A stretch of 64,000 bases of DNA from a virus. The stretch lies in the IMG/VR virus record IMGVR_UViG_3300046463_000548, positions 62,001 to 126,000 of that record, one strand, 5' to 3'. The translations under genes and the position numbers were made by a program. Position 1 is the first letter of the stretch; each line of letters opens with the position of its first letter. Below are positions 33,494-42,652 of the stretch, in pieces. The notes under the pieces are model-generated. The model made no database searches. It was not told the DNA's origin and saw only the letters and a program-made list of their open reading frames with translations.

Positions 33494-33991
33494 TCATTGC
33501 CTTGACCTTCGCGCGTATCGGTTAAAGTCGGCATTCCGGAAGGCCAAACGTATGCATAGGTTCAGCTTTGTGTCAGAGGCGATTTCTCGGTATTCCGCAC
33601 GTTGAACCATGCGCAGGGTGTACCTAGCGCTCGCACCGTTCTTGGCTATGAACTTACGGACAACGAAGATGCCAACGCCTTTCGGAATGTCGCCCTTGAT
33701 CGTCTCGTAGGTCTTGGAACCAACTACGAAAAACAATTTATTCGAGTAGTCCAGATACTTGGGCCACTTACCTGCACGGTGATCCACGTAGAAATCAGCG
33801 GGGCAGCTTTTGATTTCGCAGATGACGACTTCGCCTTTCATGTTGACGGCGAGTAGGTCTGCACGCAGCGCCCCGCTTGGGTTTAATCCGACCTCCGCAT
33901 TCACCGCATAGCACTTATCTGTGTAATACCTTCGCACCTGATCCTTCAGAAGCTGTGCGATATCCTTGCGGGTCATCTGTGTTTTGATCAT
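33494..33991 (-). CDS. MmcB-like PD-(D/E)XK nuclease
   Basis: A 165-residue protein matching the MmcB DNA-repair family: RADLLAV (D45), VVICEIKS (E59, K61) and then DFYVDHRAGKWPKYLDYSNK followed by LFFVV. These make a complete PD-(D/E)XK core. MmcB is a LexA-controlled repair protein in alphaproteobacteria. In this phage it sits between portal and packaging genes, so it may process DNA ends or concatemers, or help recombination. It overlaps the 33988 gene by ATGA. Confidence 0.8.
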   Translation of the reverse strand: MIKTQMTRKDIAQLLKDQVRRYYTDKCYAVNAEVGLNPSGALRADLLAVNMKGEVVICEIKSCPADFYVDHRAGKWPKYLDYSNKLFFVVGSKTYETIKGDIPKGVGIFVVRKFIAKNGASARYTLRMVQRAEYREIASDTKLNLCIRLAFRNADFNRYARRSRQ

Positions 33992-34677
33992 CGTTGAAGG
34001 AACTTCACCATGTCGTCTCGTATCTTTCCGTACTGATCCTGGAGGAACGCTGCGATACGTTCCCGGCTATCCAGTTGGACCTTTCGAAACTGTTTGTACT
34101 GTTCCTCGTCACCCACAACTTCCTTGGTATCGTGCGCAACCTTTGCATACTCGGTCATCACCTGCATCGCCATGTCCAGGAACGCGGGGCGCAAGATGTT
34201 TTCTGTTATGGCGACGCCTAGCGCGCCCCGATCCTTAGTTGATTGCAGATCGATCACAAGCTCGCGAATCGTCTGAACCAGCCCGTTGTACGAGTGGACA
34301 CCGTACCGGCCGTTCGACTCGTGAACGCCCTTTTCGACTTGCGCAATCAGGTTGATTGACGACTGAATCAGTCGCTTGTTGAGTTTGGAGATAGTGGAGT
34401 CATCATCGTCACCAGACTCCAGCAATTCGACCATCTCTTCAGCGTCGTCACCGAAAACGGTGCGGAGATTGGCGAGGTTCGACGGAGCGTCTGTCGCTGC
34501 TTTCTTACTCTTGCGCTCAGGCTCAACGATCACCAGTTCTGTGCTCGCTTTCTTTTTCTTCAGACGGGGTTGGTCGTCATCATCGTCATCCAGCGACATC
34601 GTGGGGCGCTTGCTCTTCGGCTTGCGATTAAGATTGAAGTCCTCATCGACTTCGACAGCAACAGACTTTTTCGGCAT
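33988..34677 (-). CDS. Hypothetical protein with charged disordered N-terminus
   Basis: A 229-residue protein. The first 70 residues are basic/acidic low complexity with a DDDDDD run. The rest is helical. It overlaps the MmcB-like gene and follows the 34681 gene by 3 nt. Position between terminase and portal would allow a small-terminase or scaffold-like role, but no motif supports either. Confidence 0.6.
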   Translation of the reverse strand: MPKKSVAVEVDEDFNLNRKPKSKRPTMSLDDDDDDQPRLKKKKASTELVIVEPERKSKKAATDAPSNLANLRTVFGDDAEEMVELLESGDDDDSTISKLNKRLIQSSINLIAQVEKGVHESNGRYGVHSYNGLVQTIRELVIDLQSTKDRGALGVAITENILRPAFLDMAMQVMTEYAKVAHDTKEVVGDEEQYKQFRKVQLDSRERIAAFLQDQYGKIRDDMVKFLQR

Positions 34678-34680
34678 GGC

Positions 34681-35187
34681 TTAGACTTGGGAATCAGGGA
34701 TCGGTATTGCGATGCGATGCTCGTCGCACGTGAGCACCGGGAATCCGTTTGCGTGGGAGCGCTCCATCGGCTTGCGGCACTCCGGGCAGAGACCGGCACC
34801 GGCCACGTCGGCGGACATGTCGATACGCGCGTGAACCTTGGACGCAGACGCTTCGAGCTTTTTCTGTTTGTCAGAGACGGTTGCAGATGCCGTCATAAAT
34901 GCTGCTGGTATCTTCTTCATAATCAAGTCCTTTGGGGTGAATAAGGCATCCTGACGGGGCGTCATTCCGTCAGGACACGCGAGATACTGAATGGATGCCA
35001 CGCCCACCGAACCCCAATGGGGATTTGACCGTTCGGCGTCTAGCCTACGTAACTCCTGGCAGTAGTCCCTTCGCCACACAACGCCTAGGTGAGCAGCGGC
35101 TTTGGAGGCGAAATATTTCGGGTTTCTATGCCACTCGGTGATCGTTCCGTCTTTCAAGACACACCGTCCCCACACGTACCAGTTCAT
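34681..35187 (-). CDS. Hypothetical zinc-ribbon protein
   Basis: A 168-residue protein. Residues 1-75 resemble small WxVxGRCxLKDG proteins of phages; the C-terminal 35 residues carry CPECRKPM...VLTCDEHR, a possible zinc site. ATG 35187 overlaps the previous stop (ATGA). An internal ATG at 34921 has AAAGGA at good spacing and would give a separate 79-residue protein of the C-terminal part. Both products may be made. Confidence 0.6.
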   Translation of the reverse strand: MNWYVWGRCVLKDGTITEWHRNPKYFASKAAAHLGVVWRRDYCQELRRLDAERSNPHWGSVGVASIQYLACPDGMTPRQDALFTPKDLIMKKIPAAFMTASATVSDKQKKLEASASKVHARIDMSADVAGAGLCPECRKPMERSHANGFPVLTCDEHRIAIPIPDSQV

Positions 35188-35621
35188 AATTGGGGCCCGG
35201 TGATCACAGCTTCGTGGTTCAGACCGTGCACGATCAAAATACTGACCTTGGCAAACAACGTGTACGGCGGGTCGGCTTTGTCGCTGTTCCGGAACGGAGA
35301 CATGAGCGGACAAACCGTAACGAAAATGCGGGGGCACACTTCGCCGCGAACCTGTTGGCGCATCATCGAGGTGATTGTCTGAATGATGGAGTGGGTGAAT
35401 ACGTGCGCTCGCGCTTCCTCATCTTTCGCAGATGTCACAACTTCCAGGCCGAACGGCAGCGGGGTATAGATACGACCGTCAACCTCATGTGTGGGCTGCT
35501 CACCCTCTCCAAGGATTGCGCAGTTGATACCCATATCGTTCAGTCCGGCCGTCACTACGTCGGGAAGGATTAGGCTCATCGGGTGGTACCGATGCATATC
35601 GACAAGCTTGAGTTCTGGCAT
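35184..35621 (-). CDS. Hypothetical protein
   Basis: A 145-residue protein with alternating strands and helices and no recognised motif. ATG 35621 is chosen; the longer GTG start at 35699 would overlap the 35656 gene by 44 nt. The ribosome site is weak, so translation may depend on the upstream gene. Confidence 0.62.
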   Translation of the reverse strand: MPELKLVDMHRYHPMSLILPDVVTAGLNDMGINCAILGEGEQPTHEVDGRIYTPLPFGLEVVTSAKDEEARAHVFTHSIIQTITSMMRQQVRGEVCPRIFVTVCPLMSPFRNSDKADPPYTLFAKVSILIVHGLNHEAVITGPQL

Positions 35622-35655
35622 CTTTGATTTTTGTCTTTGAATAACAGTTTCAGGG

Positions 35656-36018
35656 CTAACCCCGTCCACGGATGAATGTTGCGTGTGCCCGCAGTACACT
35701 GACGAACGTGTTCACCTGATAGGTGCCGTTCTCGATTTCAACAACGTGAATCTCACGGAGCGTCATCTTGTCCGTACCTTCAGTCGCGGCCTTAGCAAAG
35801 GCACTAGAGAAATCCCGCAGCAGATCACGCGCGACTTCAAAAGGCGTTGGCGTGTGATCGTAGCTTTTGGTCCACGGAAATTCTGGGCAGGTGATCCACT
35901 TGCCTCGTTCCGGACCTTTAGTCACGGACCAAGCGGAGACCATTCCGTCGTCCAGCCAGACCAACCTAACCCCTTGTTGATCTAGATATTCCTGAATCCG
36001 TTCGGAGTTCGTGATCAT
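35656..36018 (-). CDS. Hypothetical protein
   Basis: A 120-residue protein that overlaps the resolvase gene by ATGA. It has a strand pair (VRLVWLDDGMVSAWSV) followed by helices. No family is recognised. Confidence 0.65.
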   Translation of the reverse strand: MITNSERIQEYLDQQGVRLVWLDDGMVSAWSVTKGPERGKWITCPEFPWTKSYDHTPTPFEVARDLLRDFSSAFAKAATEGTDKMTLREIHVVEIENGTYQVNTFVSVLRAHATFIRGRG

Positions 36019-36632
36019 GCTGAATCCCTTCGGATGCGCCGCTGCTTCGGGGGCAGGAGCGATGAGTTCTCCGCCTGCATCATGATCTTGTGCGGGTCAT
36101 AATCGAGCAGCGAGCCGGTTCCCTTTTCCAGACCGAAGATGCCGATGAAACACGCGTCCAACTGGTGAGGGGTGATCGCGCATTCTGCGTACATCGCATC
36201 GAGAGTCAGCGGATCAAATCGCCTGTTCCAAGCGTTCTTCCAGGTAGCGGCTGTGATTGCCTTGATCGGCAGTCTGTAGCCCCCTAGAAGCCCGACCATG
36301 ACCCCCACGTATTCGATCAGGGGCCCAGACTGTCCGCGCGTCTGGAACCGCTCTACGACGATTCCATTAGGCTGGTACACCGCAACCCATTTGTCGATTT
36401 CGGCAAGGAAGTCGTTGCGCTGCTGACCGTACGCAACCAGATCAGAAATCGGCTTTGTTACCAGCGAGTTCGCAACGATCTTCACCTTGCCGTGTTCGTT
36501 GCACGCAACTACTGAAATTCCGCAGTTGCGCGAACCAGGGTCCAGAGCGAGCACACGTTTTGTTGCATCGAGCAAGCCCGAACTTTCCGGAAGTGTGTAT
36601 TCCTTGTTCGGTTTTATTGGTTTTTTCGGCAT
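36015..36632 (-). CDS. RuvC-like Holliday junction resolvase
   Basis: A 205-residue RNase H-fold endonuclease. VLALDPGSRNCGISVVA gives catalytic D31, GIVVERFQTRG gives E94, and ITPHQLDACFIG gives D159, the RuvC order and spacing. Phage RuvC-like enzymes clear branched DNA before packaging. Its place directly after the terminase gene fits that job. Confidence 0.87.
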   Translation of the reverse strand: MPKKPIKPNKEYTLPESSGLLDATKRVLALDPGSRNCGISVVACNEHGKVKIVANSLVTKPISDLVAYGQQRNDFLAEIDKWVAVYQPNGIVVERFQTRGQSGPLIEYVGVMVGLLGGYRLPIKAITAATWKNAWNRRFDPLTLDAMYAECAITPHQLDACFIGIFGLEKGTGSLLDYDPHKIMMQAENSSLLPPKQRRIRRDSA

Positions 36633-36678
36633 CTCTTATAGACCTCAGGAAGATGCTATGAAATTAAAGCGAATCACC

Positions 36679-38889
36679 TCATCTGTAGCGCTGGCCGTAG
36701 CGGTTAGCCATACCGGAACGTGACGCAAATCCTGGCATTGGCATGCCCACTCGATTGCCGTCGTAGTTGTACTTTCGAGCCTCAGACAAGCGCTCCATGA
36801 CCTTTTCGTTATGGATGCATTTAGTCAGCAGCACAATCGCCCGCCAGATATCGTCCGTGGTGTGTTCGCCCTTTTCGGGTGCCCGCGTCGGGCCCGCATC
36901 GCGAACGGTCACTGCCTGCAACAGGAAGTGAGCCACGGGCTTATTCATCATTTCCGTACGGTAGTTCTCCACGCGTCCGTCCAAGATGAAATCGATGTCT
37001 ATTTGCTGGACTGTCGGCAGTATCAGGTTCTTGTTCTCGAACATCGCACGTGTCGCCTCAAAGTCGGCACGCTTTGGCGAATACTGCTTTGGCAGGGTCC
37101 GGGGTTTTCCATCCGGATTCAAGCCCATGTCCTGACGTATGCGGTACAGCAAGTCAATCGACTGCCACTGGTCGGCACCGAGCCCCACGGCGTTCAGGTC
37201 CTTTGCCAACTTCAAAATCACTTCCTGATATAACAGGTTGAAGTTGATCTTTCGGCCGTCCGTAGGCATACATTCAAGAATCGTGGATACGATGGTCTTG
37301 CCCGTATCGAAATCGTAGTGCCCACCAGTAATCACGAATGAGTTGTTGGTGTGCCCCGCGTCGATTGCGATCACGGAGGGGTAGCGGAACGTTCTGATCT
37401 TCTCGATCTTTCCGTAGACCTCGCCCGCGATGTCGTACTGGTAAATGAAGTTGTGACTGTTGTTGCCGTTGACGAAAATTCCTTCCTTCATCGTAGACGG
37501 CTGGATAAAACGCGAGTGCACCGCTGGAGGGTTCGCGCCCCAATCTCGCTCTGCTTTTTCATAATTAGAGTTATAAGCAGCGACGATCATTGGTGATTGT
37601 CGTGTGAAACCTGGGTTCACTTCCCAGGTTGGCAAGTTAATGCCTAAGATGGTTTCACGTCCTACGTCTGTCTCTTTCGATTCCTTCAGCAGGCGCATCA
37701 TCTTGTCGCGCATGGAGTAGGGTGAGGACACATTGAAGAGAACAGGTTTCGGGCAGGTGAAGTAGCCTTGCTTCATCAGGCTCTCATACACCATGTTCAT
37801 CGTACCGAGACTTGTGAAAAGCGATTTGTGAGCTTCGTCAGCGTTGGCACGCTCCGAAGTCTCGTCTTCTTCCGTGTCGCCCTTCGGCAAAGGGAAGAGA
37901 CCCAACTCGTCCAGACCGGCGAAGATTCGCGTGTCACCACGGAGAACCGTTGAGCGCGGTCCAGACGGGTAGATAAAGAGGTTCCGGTGGTGGAATCGCA
38001 TGTACTCGGTTGATACCTTGTACAGTTCCTTGCCGTATTTCTCTTTGTAGTGATCCATGATTTCGAAGTACTGCTGGAACCACACAGAGTCTTCGATAAT
38101 CTTTTTATACGGTGCCCACATCAAACCACGGGCTTTGCCAAACGTCAGGCTGACGAACGTACCCGTAAGTTCGGTTGACGACTGCATCAGCTTTGTGAGC
38201 GTAGCAATCGGCGGGAATTTCAGATGCTTGTGCGTCAAGTACGACGAGTACATGGCCAGAGTCAGCGACTTACCGGAACGCTGACCTAGGACGTTCGCCA
38301 ACTGGATATAGTCGTTCAGACCATACTTACGTTTCAGCAGACGCTTCGACCGGCCGCAGTCAGGACACTTTCCCTTTTCCAGCAGTACGAGGTGGCGGGT
38401 GAGCTTACGGGTGTCGTAGTCCACCGGCACATTGTGGACATCTAGCCATTCTTTCTTCGAGCAGCAGGGGCACACTTCACCGAAGAGCATCAACCCAATC
38501 CACATTTGCCGTGCGAACGGTGGATTGATCTTCTCGCCAAGAAGGTTGAAGCAGTAATCGAAGAAGTTTTTCGCCATCTTCAGATCGCGAGTATCAATCT
38601 TCAGATCGTGCAGGGTCCCGGTCTCGTGATCCTCCGCCTCGTGCATGTAGCGACGGATGTCGAAGTCATCAATAGGGGAGCCGTCCGTGTCGTACCCGCC
38701 ATCCTTGATGATATATTCCGTGTCCTTAACTTCCTTGACCTTGACGCCCCTTGGTGTGCTCTTGATCCGCTTTTTCTGAATGTCCTCCATCTGACTATCC
38801 GACAGGAGCATCGGAAACAGAATGTCGGCTTTTGCCTTCATCAAGCGAGTCGTCGCATCGTCTACCTGGCTATAATCTACCTTTCTCAT
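36679..38889 (-). CDS. Terminase large subunit with zinc-ribbon insert
   Basis: A 736-residue packaging motor. The ATPase has a Walker A-like GQRSGKS (202-208) and Walker B IFAGLDELG (D327, E328). The nuclease half has VIAIDAGHTN (D510) and GLGADQW (D573), plus a later TTDDIWRA. A Cys set CPCC...CPDC (C140-C143 and C175-C178) lies before the Walker A and probably binds zinc; it is not usual in T4 gp17. The protein cuts concatemers and drives DNA into the head with the portal. Confidence 0.92.
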   Translation of the reverse strand: MRKVDYSQVDDATTRLMKAKADILFPMLLSDSQMEDIQKKRIKSTPRGVKVKEVKDTEYIIKDGGYDTDGSPIDDFDIRRYMHEAEDHETGTLHDLKIDTRDLKMAKNFFDYCFNLLGEKINPPFARQMWIGLMLFGEVCPCCSKKEWLDVHNVPVDYDTRKLTRHLVLLEKGKCPDCGRSKRLLKRKYGLNDYIQLANVLGQRSGKSLTLAMYSSYLTHKHLKFPPIATLTKLMQSSTELTGTFVSLTFGKARGLMWAPYKKIIEDSVWFQQYFEIMDHYKEKYGKELYKVSTEYMRFHHRNLFIYPSGPRSTVLRGDTRIFAGLDELGLFPLPKGDTEEDETSERANADEAHKSLFTSLGTMNMVYESLMKQGYFTCPKPVLFNVSSPYSMRDKMMRLLKESKETDVGRETILGINLPTWEVNPGFTRQSPMIVAAYNSNYEKAERDWGANPPAVHSRFIQPSTMKEGIFVNGNNSHNFIYQYDIAGEVYGKIEKIRTFRYPSVIAIDAGHTNNSFVITGGHYDFDTGKTIVSTILECMPTDGRKINFNLLYQEVILKLAKDLNAVGLGADQWQSIDLLYRIRQDMGLNPDGKPRTLPKQYSPKRADFEATRAMFENKNLILPTVQQIDIDFILDGRVENYRTEMMNKPVAHFLLQAVTVRDAGPTRAPEKGEHTTDDIWRAIVLLTKCIHNEKVMERLSEARKYNYDGNRVGMPMPGFASRSGMANRYGQRYR

Positions 38890-38891
38890 GA

Positions 38892-39599
38892 TCAGTCCAG
38901 TTGTTCAGACTCTTCGCTGATTGGTTTTCGTTTAGGCTTCGACGTTACCGGCTGCGGCTGCGTTGATGCTGATCGGCGCTCCGGTTCTGTTGGGTGGAGT
39001 ATCATCACTTCCTTTTTGGGAGTGATCGAGCCGACGAGTTCAGGAACGAGCGTTTCCGGCACGCCCATGTATTTCGCGATGAACTGTGCCATCCGGTAGC
39101 CGTGTGCGTACCGCATCATTTTTTCGAACTGCGCGAACGGCTCCTGATCAATAGGGGCGTCCAGTGTTCGCTGAAGCACGTCCATCGCCTGCGTGGTGCC
39201 CGCACTGACAGCCAGCACCTTGGGACCCATTTCCTTCGTGAAGAAGGAATAGACCTTTTCAATGTTGGGCGTCAGCTTAGGCGGCAGTTCCTTCGCGTAC
39301 AGCTTGAGCTTCTTTTCAACTTCGCCGTTCACCACTTCCAGAGTGGTTGGTTGCACGCCTTGTTTAAGCGTATCCACCGACTCAGCGAACGATGGGCTTA
39401 GATGAAAAAAGAAGCGCGAGCGTTTCTTTTGCTGCTTGTTCTTTTCGGGCTTTGGTTTGCGCTTCGGGGCAGGGTCATCTGCAGCACGCTTCGCTGACGG
39501 CGTTGCGTACGCAATGTTAGCAATGGCCGAAAGCACGTCATCTGCATCCTGCTCCTGCTTCCTTGTCTGAAGAACCAAATAACTGCTGCTTCCGGCCAT
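38892..39599 (-). CDS. Hypothetical protein with basic disordered region
   Basis: A 235-residue protein. Residues 35-65 are Lys/Arg/Pro-rich, the centre is helical, and the tail is again basic. GAGGAATAAACGAA precedes the ATG. It lies between recombinase and terminase and might be a DNA-binding or small-terminase-like protein, but no motif proves this. Confidence 0.6.
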   Translation of the reverse strand: MAGSSSYLVLQTRKQEQDADDVLSAIANIAYATPSAKRAADDPAPKRKPKPEKNKQQKKRSRFFFHLSPSFAESVDTLKQGVQPTTLEVVNGEVEKKLKLYAKELPPKLTPNIEKVYSFFTKEMGPKVLAVSAGTTQAMDVLQRTLDAPIDQEPFAQFEKMMRYAHGYRMAQFIAKYMGVPETLVPELVGSITPKKEVMILHPTEPERRSASTQPQPVTSKPKRKPISEESEQLD

Positions 39600-39604
39600 T
39601 TCGT

Positions 39605-41023
39605 TTATTCCTCGTCGCTCTCTGCGGTCTTGCCAGCCTGACGTGTCAGGCTGAACAGTTCTTCTGCCTTGCCGGACCGCATCTGTTTGAAACAGTATTT
39701 CCGCAAGTCAAACGGCTTGTAGCCGAGTTGATTACAGATTTCCGTTTTCTGTGCCTTGTCGCCCAGAATCCATTGCTTCAGAGTCAGCCAATGAACAGGC
39801 TTGGCTGTCGGTCCAAAACCGTCGATGTTGACCTTCAGCTTCTTGCGGTCGTTACCGACAATCTGTCCCGTCAACTGCATGTAGTACAGCGTGTCGAACA
39901 CAGGATCGATACCGCGAGCCTCACCCTTTTGGTCTTCAACCCAAAGGCGAATCCAGACCTTGCGATCTGGTAGCGAAAGCTTGTTCTTCTTGTTCTGGAT
40001 ACGCACGTAGCGGTAGCGGTCCACGCCTTTACCATCGGCAGACTTCTCGATTTCGCGGCGCTCTTCCTTGTCCAACTGACCATTGAACGGAAAGCCTGAG
40101 GTCAGCGACGTGAACCATGAGCGCGCGTCACTGTAAAACTTGAGCGCGTTACCGCACGCTTCCTTTTCCTTCGGTCCATACATGGCCATCGGAATTTCGC
40201 GCAACTGGTTCAGGCCGTACAGCGCGACCATCTTGTCAGCCATGCGCGCCTTGATCCGGGGCAGGTGCTTTGCGTAGAATCGTGCGTGAACACCCAGCGA
40301 GTTATCTACTTCTTCCTCGTCGTTCGAATCCGGATTCAGCGCAGGCCACGAGTCCATAATGATCAGGCCCTGGAGTTTGCCGTCTTTGGCTTTAACCCAC
40401 AGACCCTTACCGTATTTCCGGCGCATGGTTGCATCTGCAACATCGCCTACCATCGCTTTGTGTTTCTTGTTGTCCTCATCGAACACGAGCCACCACTCAT
40501 CACCAACGTAGCGCTTGTCCGGTAGCATCTTCAGCGTCGAGTGAAACCAGTTGAAGAACCGTTCGCCAGACTTCGGGCTCATGTAACGAACGCGAGGTGT
40601 GATCACCCACTTGCCGCTGGTCTTGTCCTTCTTGCCGAAGAGTTGGTCGGTCGTGAGGTTCACGCCCATCGTGCGCAGAATGTTCGACACGTACGGAATC
40701 GAATTGCGCGTTGAGCCTTCTGCGTCGGCAAAGACGATCATGTCGATGTTTTCCTGCACGGCCGATGCCATCACGTTCACTGCCGCAGTCGTCTTCGATG
40801 ACTGCTCGAAGCCCGCGCCACCGTACATTGCCGGACGGACACCGCCACCCAACAGGTGGTCATAACACAGCAGGCCGGTTGACATCGGCTCCGAGACATC
40901 ATTGATGTCTGTATCGAGACCTTGCCGAGCACCGACCTCGTCAAGCGTGTCGTTGATCATCCCCGAAATATCGAAGTATGATGTTTCCTGTGTTGCTTCT
41001 TTCGCAACTTTTTTCGTCGCCAT
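39605..41023 (-). CDS. UvsX/RecA-like recombinase
   Basis: A 472-residue RecA-fold ATPase. The P-loop reads GFEQSSKT (71-78), with Ser where Gly is usual; T4 UvsX has a similarly altered P-loop. Other RecA core features are MIVFADAEGS after the first helix and the Walker B strand LQGLIIMDSWPAL, followed by a loop rich in Asn/Asp/Glu. It should form filaments on ssDNA for recombination-dependent replication and repair. The ssDNA-binding-like gene lies just upstream across a terminator. Confidence 0.85.
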   Translation of the reverse strand: MATKKVAKEATQETSYFDISGMINDTLDEVGARQGLDTDINDVSEPMSTGLLCYDHLLGGGVRPAMYGGAGFEQSSKTTAAVNVMASAVQENIDMIVFADAEGSTRNSIPYVSNILRTMGVNLTTDQLFGKKDKTSGKWVITPRVRYMSPKSGERFFNWFHSTLKMLPDKRYVGDEWWLVFDEDNKKHKAMVGDVADATMRRKYGKGLWVKAKDGKLQGLIIMDSWPALNPDSNDEEEVDNSLGVHARFYAKHLPRIKARMADKMVALYGLNQLREIPMAMYGPKEKEACGNALKFYSDARSWFTSLTSGFPFNGQLDKEERREIEKSADGKGVDRYRYVRIQNKKNKLSLPDRKVWIRLWVEDQKGEARGIDPVFDTLYYMQLTGQIVGNDRKKLKVNIDGFGPTAKPVHWLTLKQWILGDKAQKTEICNQLGYKPFDLRKYCFKQMRSGKAEELFSLTRQAGKTAESDEE

Positions 41024-41049
41024 TCAATGCACCTGAGTTTGGGGTACAA

Positions 41050-41088
41050 AAGAAAAGGCCCGCAGCCCTCAAGAGAGGGTCACGGGCC
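41050..41088 (-). terminator. Rho-independent terminator after the ssb-like gene
   Basis: On the minus strand GGCCCGTGACCCTC-TCTT-GAGGG..CGGGCC is followed by TTTTCTTTT. It lies between the genes ending at 41113 and starting at 41023. Confidence 0.88.
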
Positions 41089-41112
41089 GGGTTTCAATCG
41101 AGGGACTAACGA

Positions 41113-42618
41113 TCAATCGTCTAGGTCGTCGTCATCCTCATCACGGGCAGGCTTACGCTTCGAACTGCGCTTAGGAGCGGGTTCGTCGTCTTCATCTTCA
41201 TCCGGATCGGGACGGCGTTTCTTCGAGGTGCGCTTCGGTGCCGGTTCGTCGTCTTCGTCTTCGTCATCGCGGGACGCTTTGCCACGCTTCTTGGGCGGCT
41301 CGTCGTCTTCATCTTCGTCGTCTTCATCCGGATCAGGGCGACGCTTCTTGTTCGACTTCGACTTGGCGCTCACGCCTTCGTCGTCCTCGTCTTCGTCTGA
41401 ATCGTCATCCCCGTCATCGTCGTCTTCCTCAGAGGCACGTTTTGAGCGACCCTTGGCTGAACTGGCGCTGCTTGTGCCGGTCTTGCCTTTGCCACGACGC
41501 GGTTCATCGTCATCATCGTCTTGATCGTCATCGTCTTCATCCTCATCGCGCGATGATTTCGAACCACGCTTCTTGGGCGGCTCATCCTCATCGTCCAGAT
41601 CGTCGTCATCGTCATCACGCGACGGCTTACCGCGCTTTTTCGAAGCGGGTTCGTCGTCGTCATCCTCATCCTCATCCGGGTCGGGGCGGCGCTTGCTGCT
41701 ACGCTTGGGGCGATCTTCTTCGTCCTCGTCTTCATCTTCGTCAGATGAACGACGCTTGCTGCGCTTCGGCTGCTCGTCCTCGTCGTCCTCGTCTTCGTCA
41801 CGCTTCTTCGAACGTTGCTTGCGCTTCGGTTCGTCATCGAGTTCGATACCGGCGCGTTTGCAGAACCCTTCAAAGTCGCGCTTGACTTCTTCGTCGGTCT
41901 GCTCGGTGACCAGATTCGACGTGTCGTAGCGGAGAAGTGCCAGTTCTTCTTCGGTCAGCGGCGTGCGCTCGCCCAACTGAATCTGATACTGATCAGCCGG
42001 TGACTTCTCACCGTCGTAATAGATGCGAACATCGCAACCGTATGCTTCGTCGGCAACGCTGTAGGCTTTGCTACCTGACTTCTTCGAACGAACGACGTTC
42101 AGCCCCTTGAGTTCCTTCACCTTCTCAACGAGTGAAGGGGGCATTGCAAACACCGTCCATGGCGTCCACGTGTCCGAATCCTTGTCCTTGAATCCCGACT
42201 CGCGCTCTGCACGCGTGGGCTTCGTCAGAGTTGACGGAGCCTGACGTTGTGCCGAGCGCAACAGGAAGTCCGCATAGAACTTCTTGTTGATCTGGATCGT
42301 CATCTTCTCTTTCGCTACACCCTCGTCCTTCTCTTTCTGCCAGAGCGCGAACCAAGGATCGTAGATCGTGGAATCGAACGAGCCAGACTGCGGGTCCCAC
42401 GAGCGAAGATTGACCGGGAATTTCCCCTTGCCGCCGCCGTCCTTCTTCTTGTAATTAACCCAGCCGGTTGCATAGCTGTTCAGTCCGCCATACAGTCGCC
42501 CCGTTACCCATTTCTTTTCAGGAAGCTTGAGTAGGTTGACCAGGTCAGTTACCTTGACCTTTTCTGAGCGCGAGTTTGTCTTAGCGTCGTCAAAAGAGAC
42601 GCTTCGTTGCTTAGCCAT
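41113..42618 (-). CDS. ssDNA-binding-like protein with long charged repetitive tail
   Basis: A 501-residue protein. Residues 1-265 are folded, with strand-rich segments such as KKWVTGRLYGGLNSYATGWV and SFDSTIYDPWFALW. Residues about 268-501 are almost only D, E, K, R, S and P in repeated blocks of the type RRPDPDEDEDDEPAPKR. Position next to UvsX, abundance-type ribosome site (AAAGGACTTTCCAG) and the acidic tail suggest a gp32-like protein. T4 gp32 also uses an acidic tail for partner contacts, but that tail is far shorter. The OB-fold itself is not proven by eye. Confidence 0.62.
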   Translation of the reverse strand: MAKQRSVSFDDAKTNSRSEKVKVTDLVNLLKLPEKKWVTGRLYGGLNSYATGWVNYKKKDGGGKGKFPVNLRSWDPQSGSFDSTIYDPWFALWQKEKDEGVAKEKMTIQINKKFYADFLLRSAQRQAPSTLTKPTRAERESGFKDKDSDTWTPWTVFAMPPSLVEKVKELKGLNVVRSKKSGSKAYSVADEAYGCDVRIYYDGEKSPADQYQIQLGERTPLTEEELALLRYDTSNLVTEQTDEEVKRDFEGFCKRAGIELDDEPKRKQRSKKRDEDEDDEDEQPKRSKRRSSDEDEDEDEEDRPKRSSKRRPDPDEDEDDDDEPASKKRGKPSRDDDDDDLDDEDEPPKKRGSKSSRDEDEDDDDQDDDDDEPRRGKGKTGTSSASSAKGRSKRASEEDDDDGDDDSDEDEDDEGVSAKSKSNKKRRPDPDEDDEDEDDEPPKKRGKASRDDEDEDDEPAPKRTSKKRRPDPDEDEDDEPAPKRSSKRKPARDEDDDDLDD

Positions 42619-42652
42619 CTGGAAAGTCCTTTGAGGGGAGGGTTACACTATT

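Noticed and set aside
41027-41524. Serine-rich plus-strand frame of 165 codons
   Set aside because: It is the complement of the Asp/Glu repeat region of the ssb-like gene; the poly-Ser pattern is what that complement must give.
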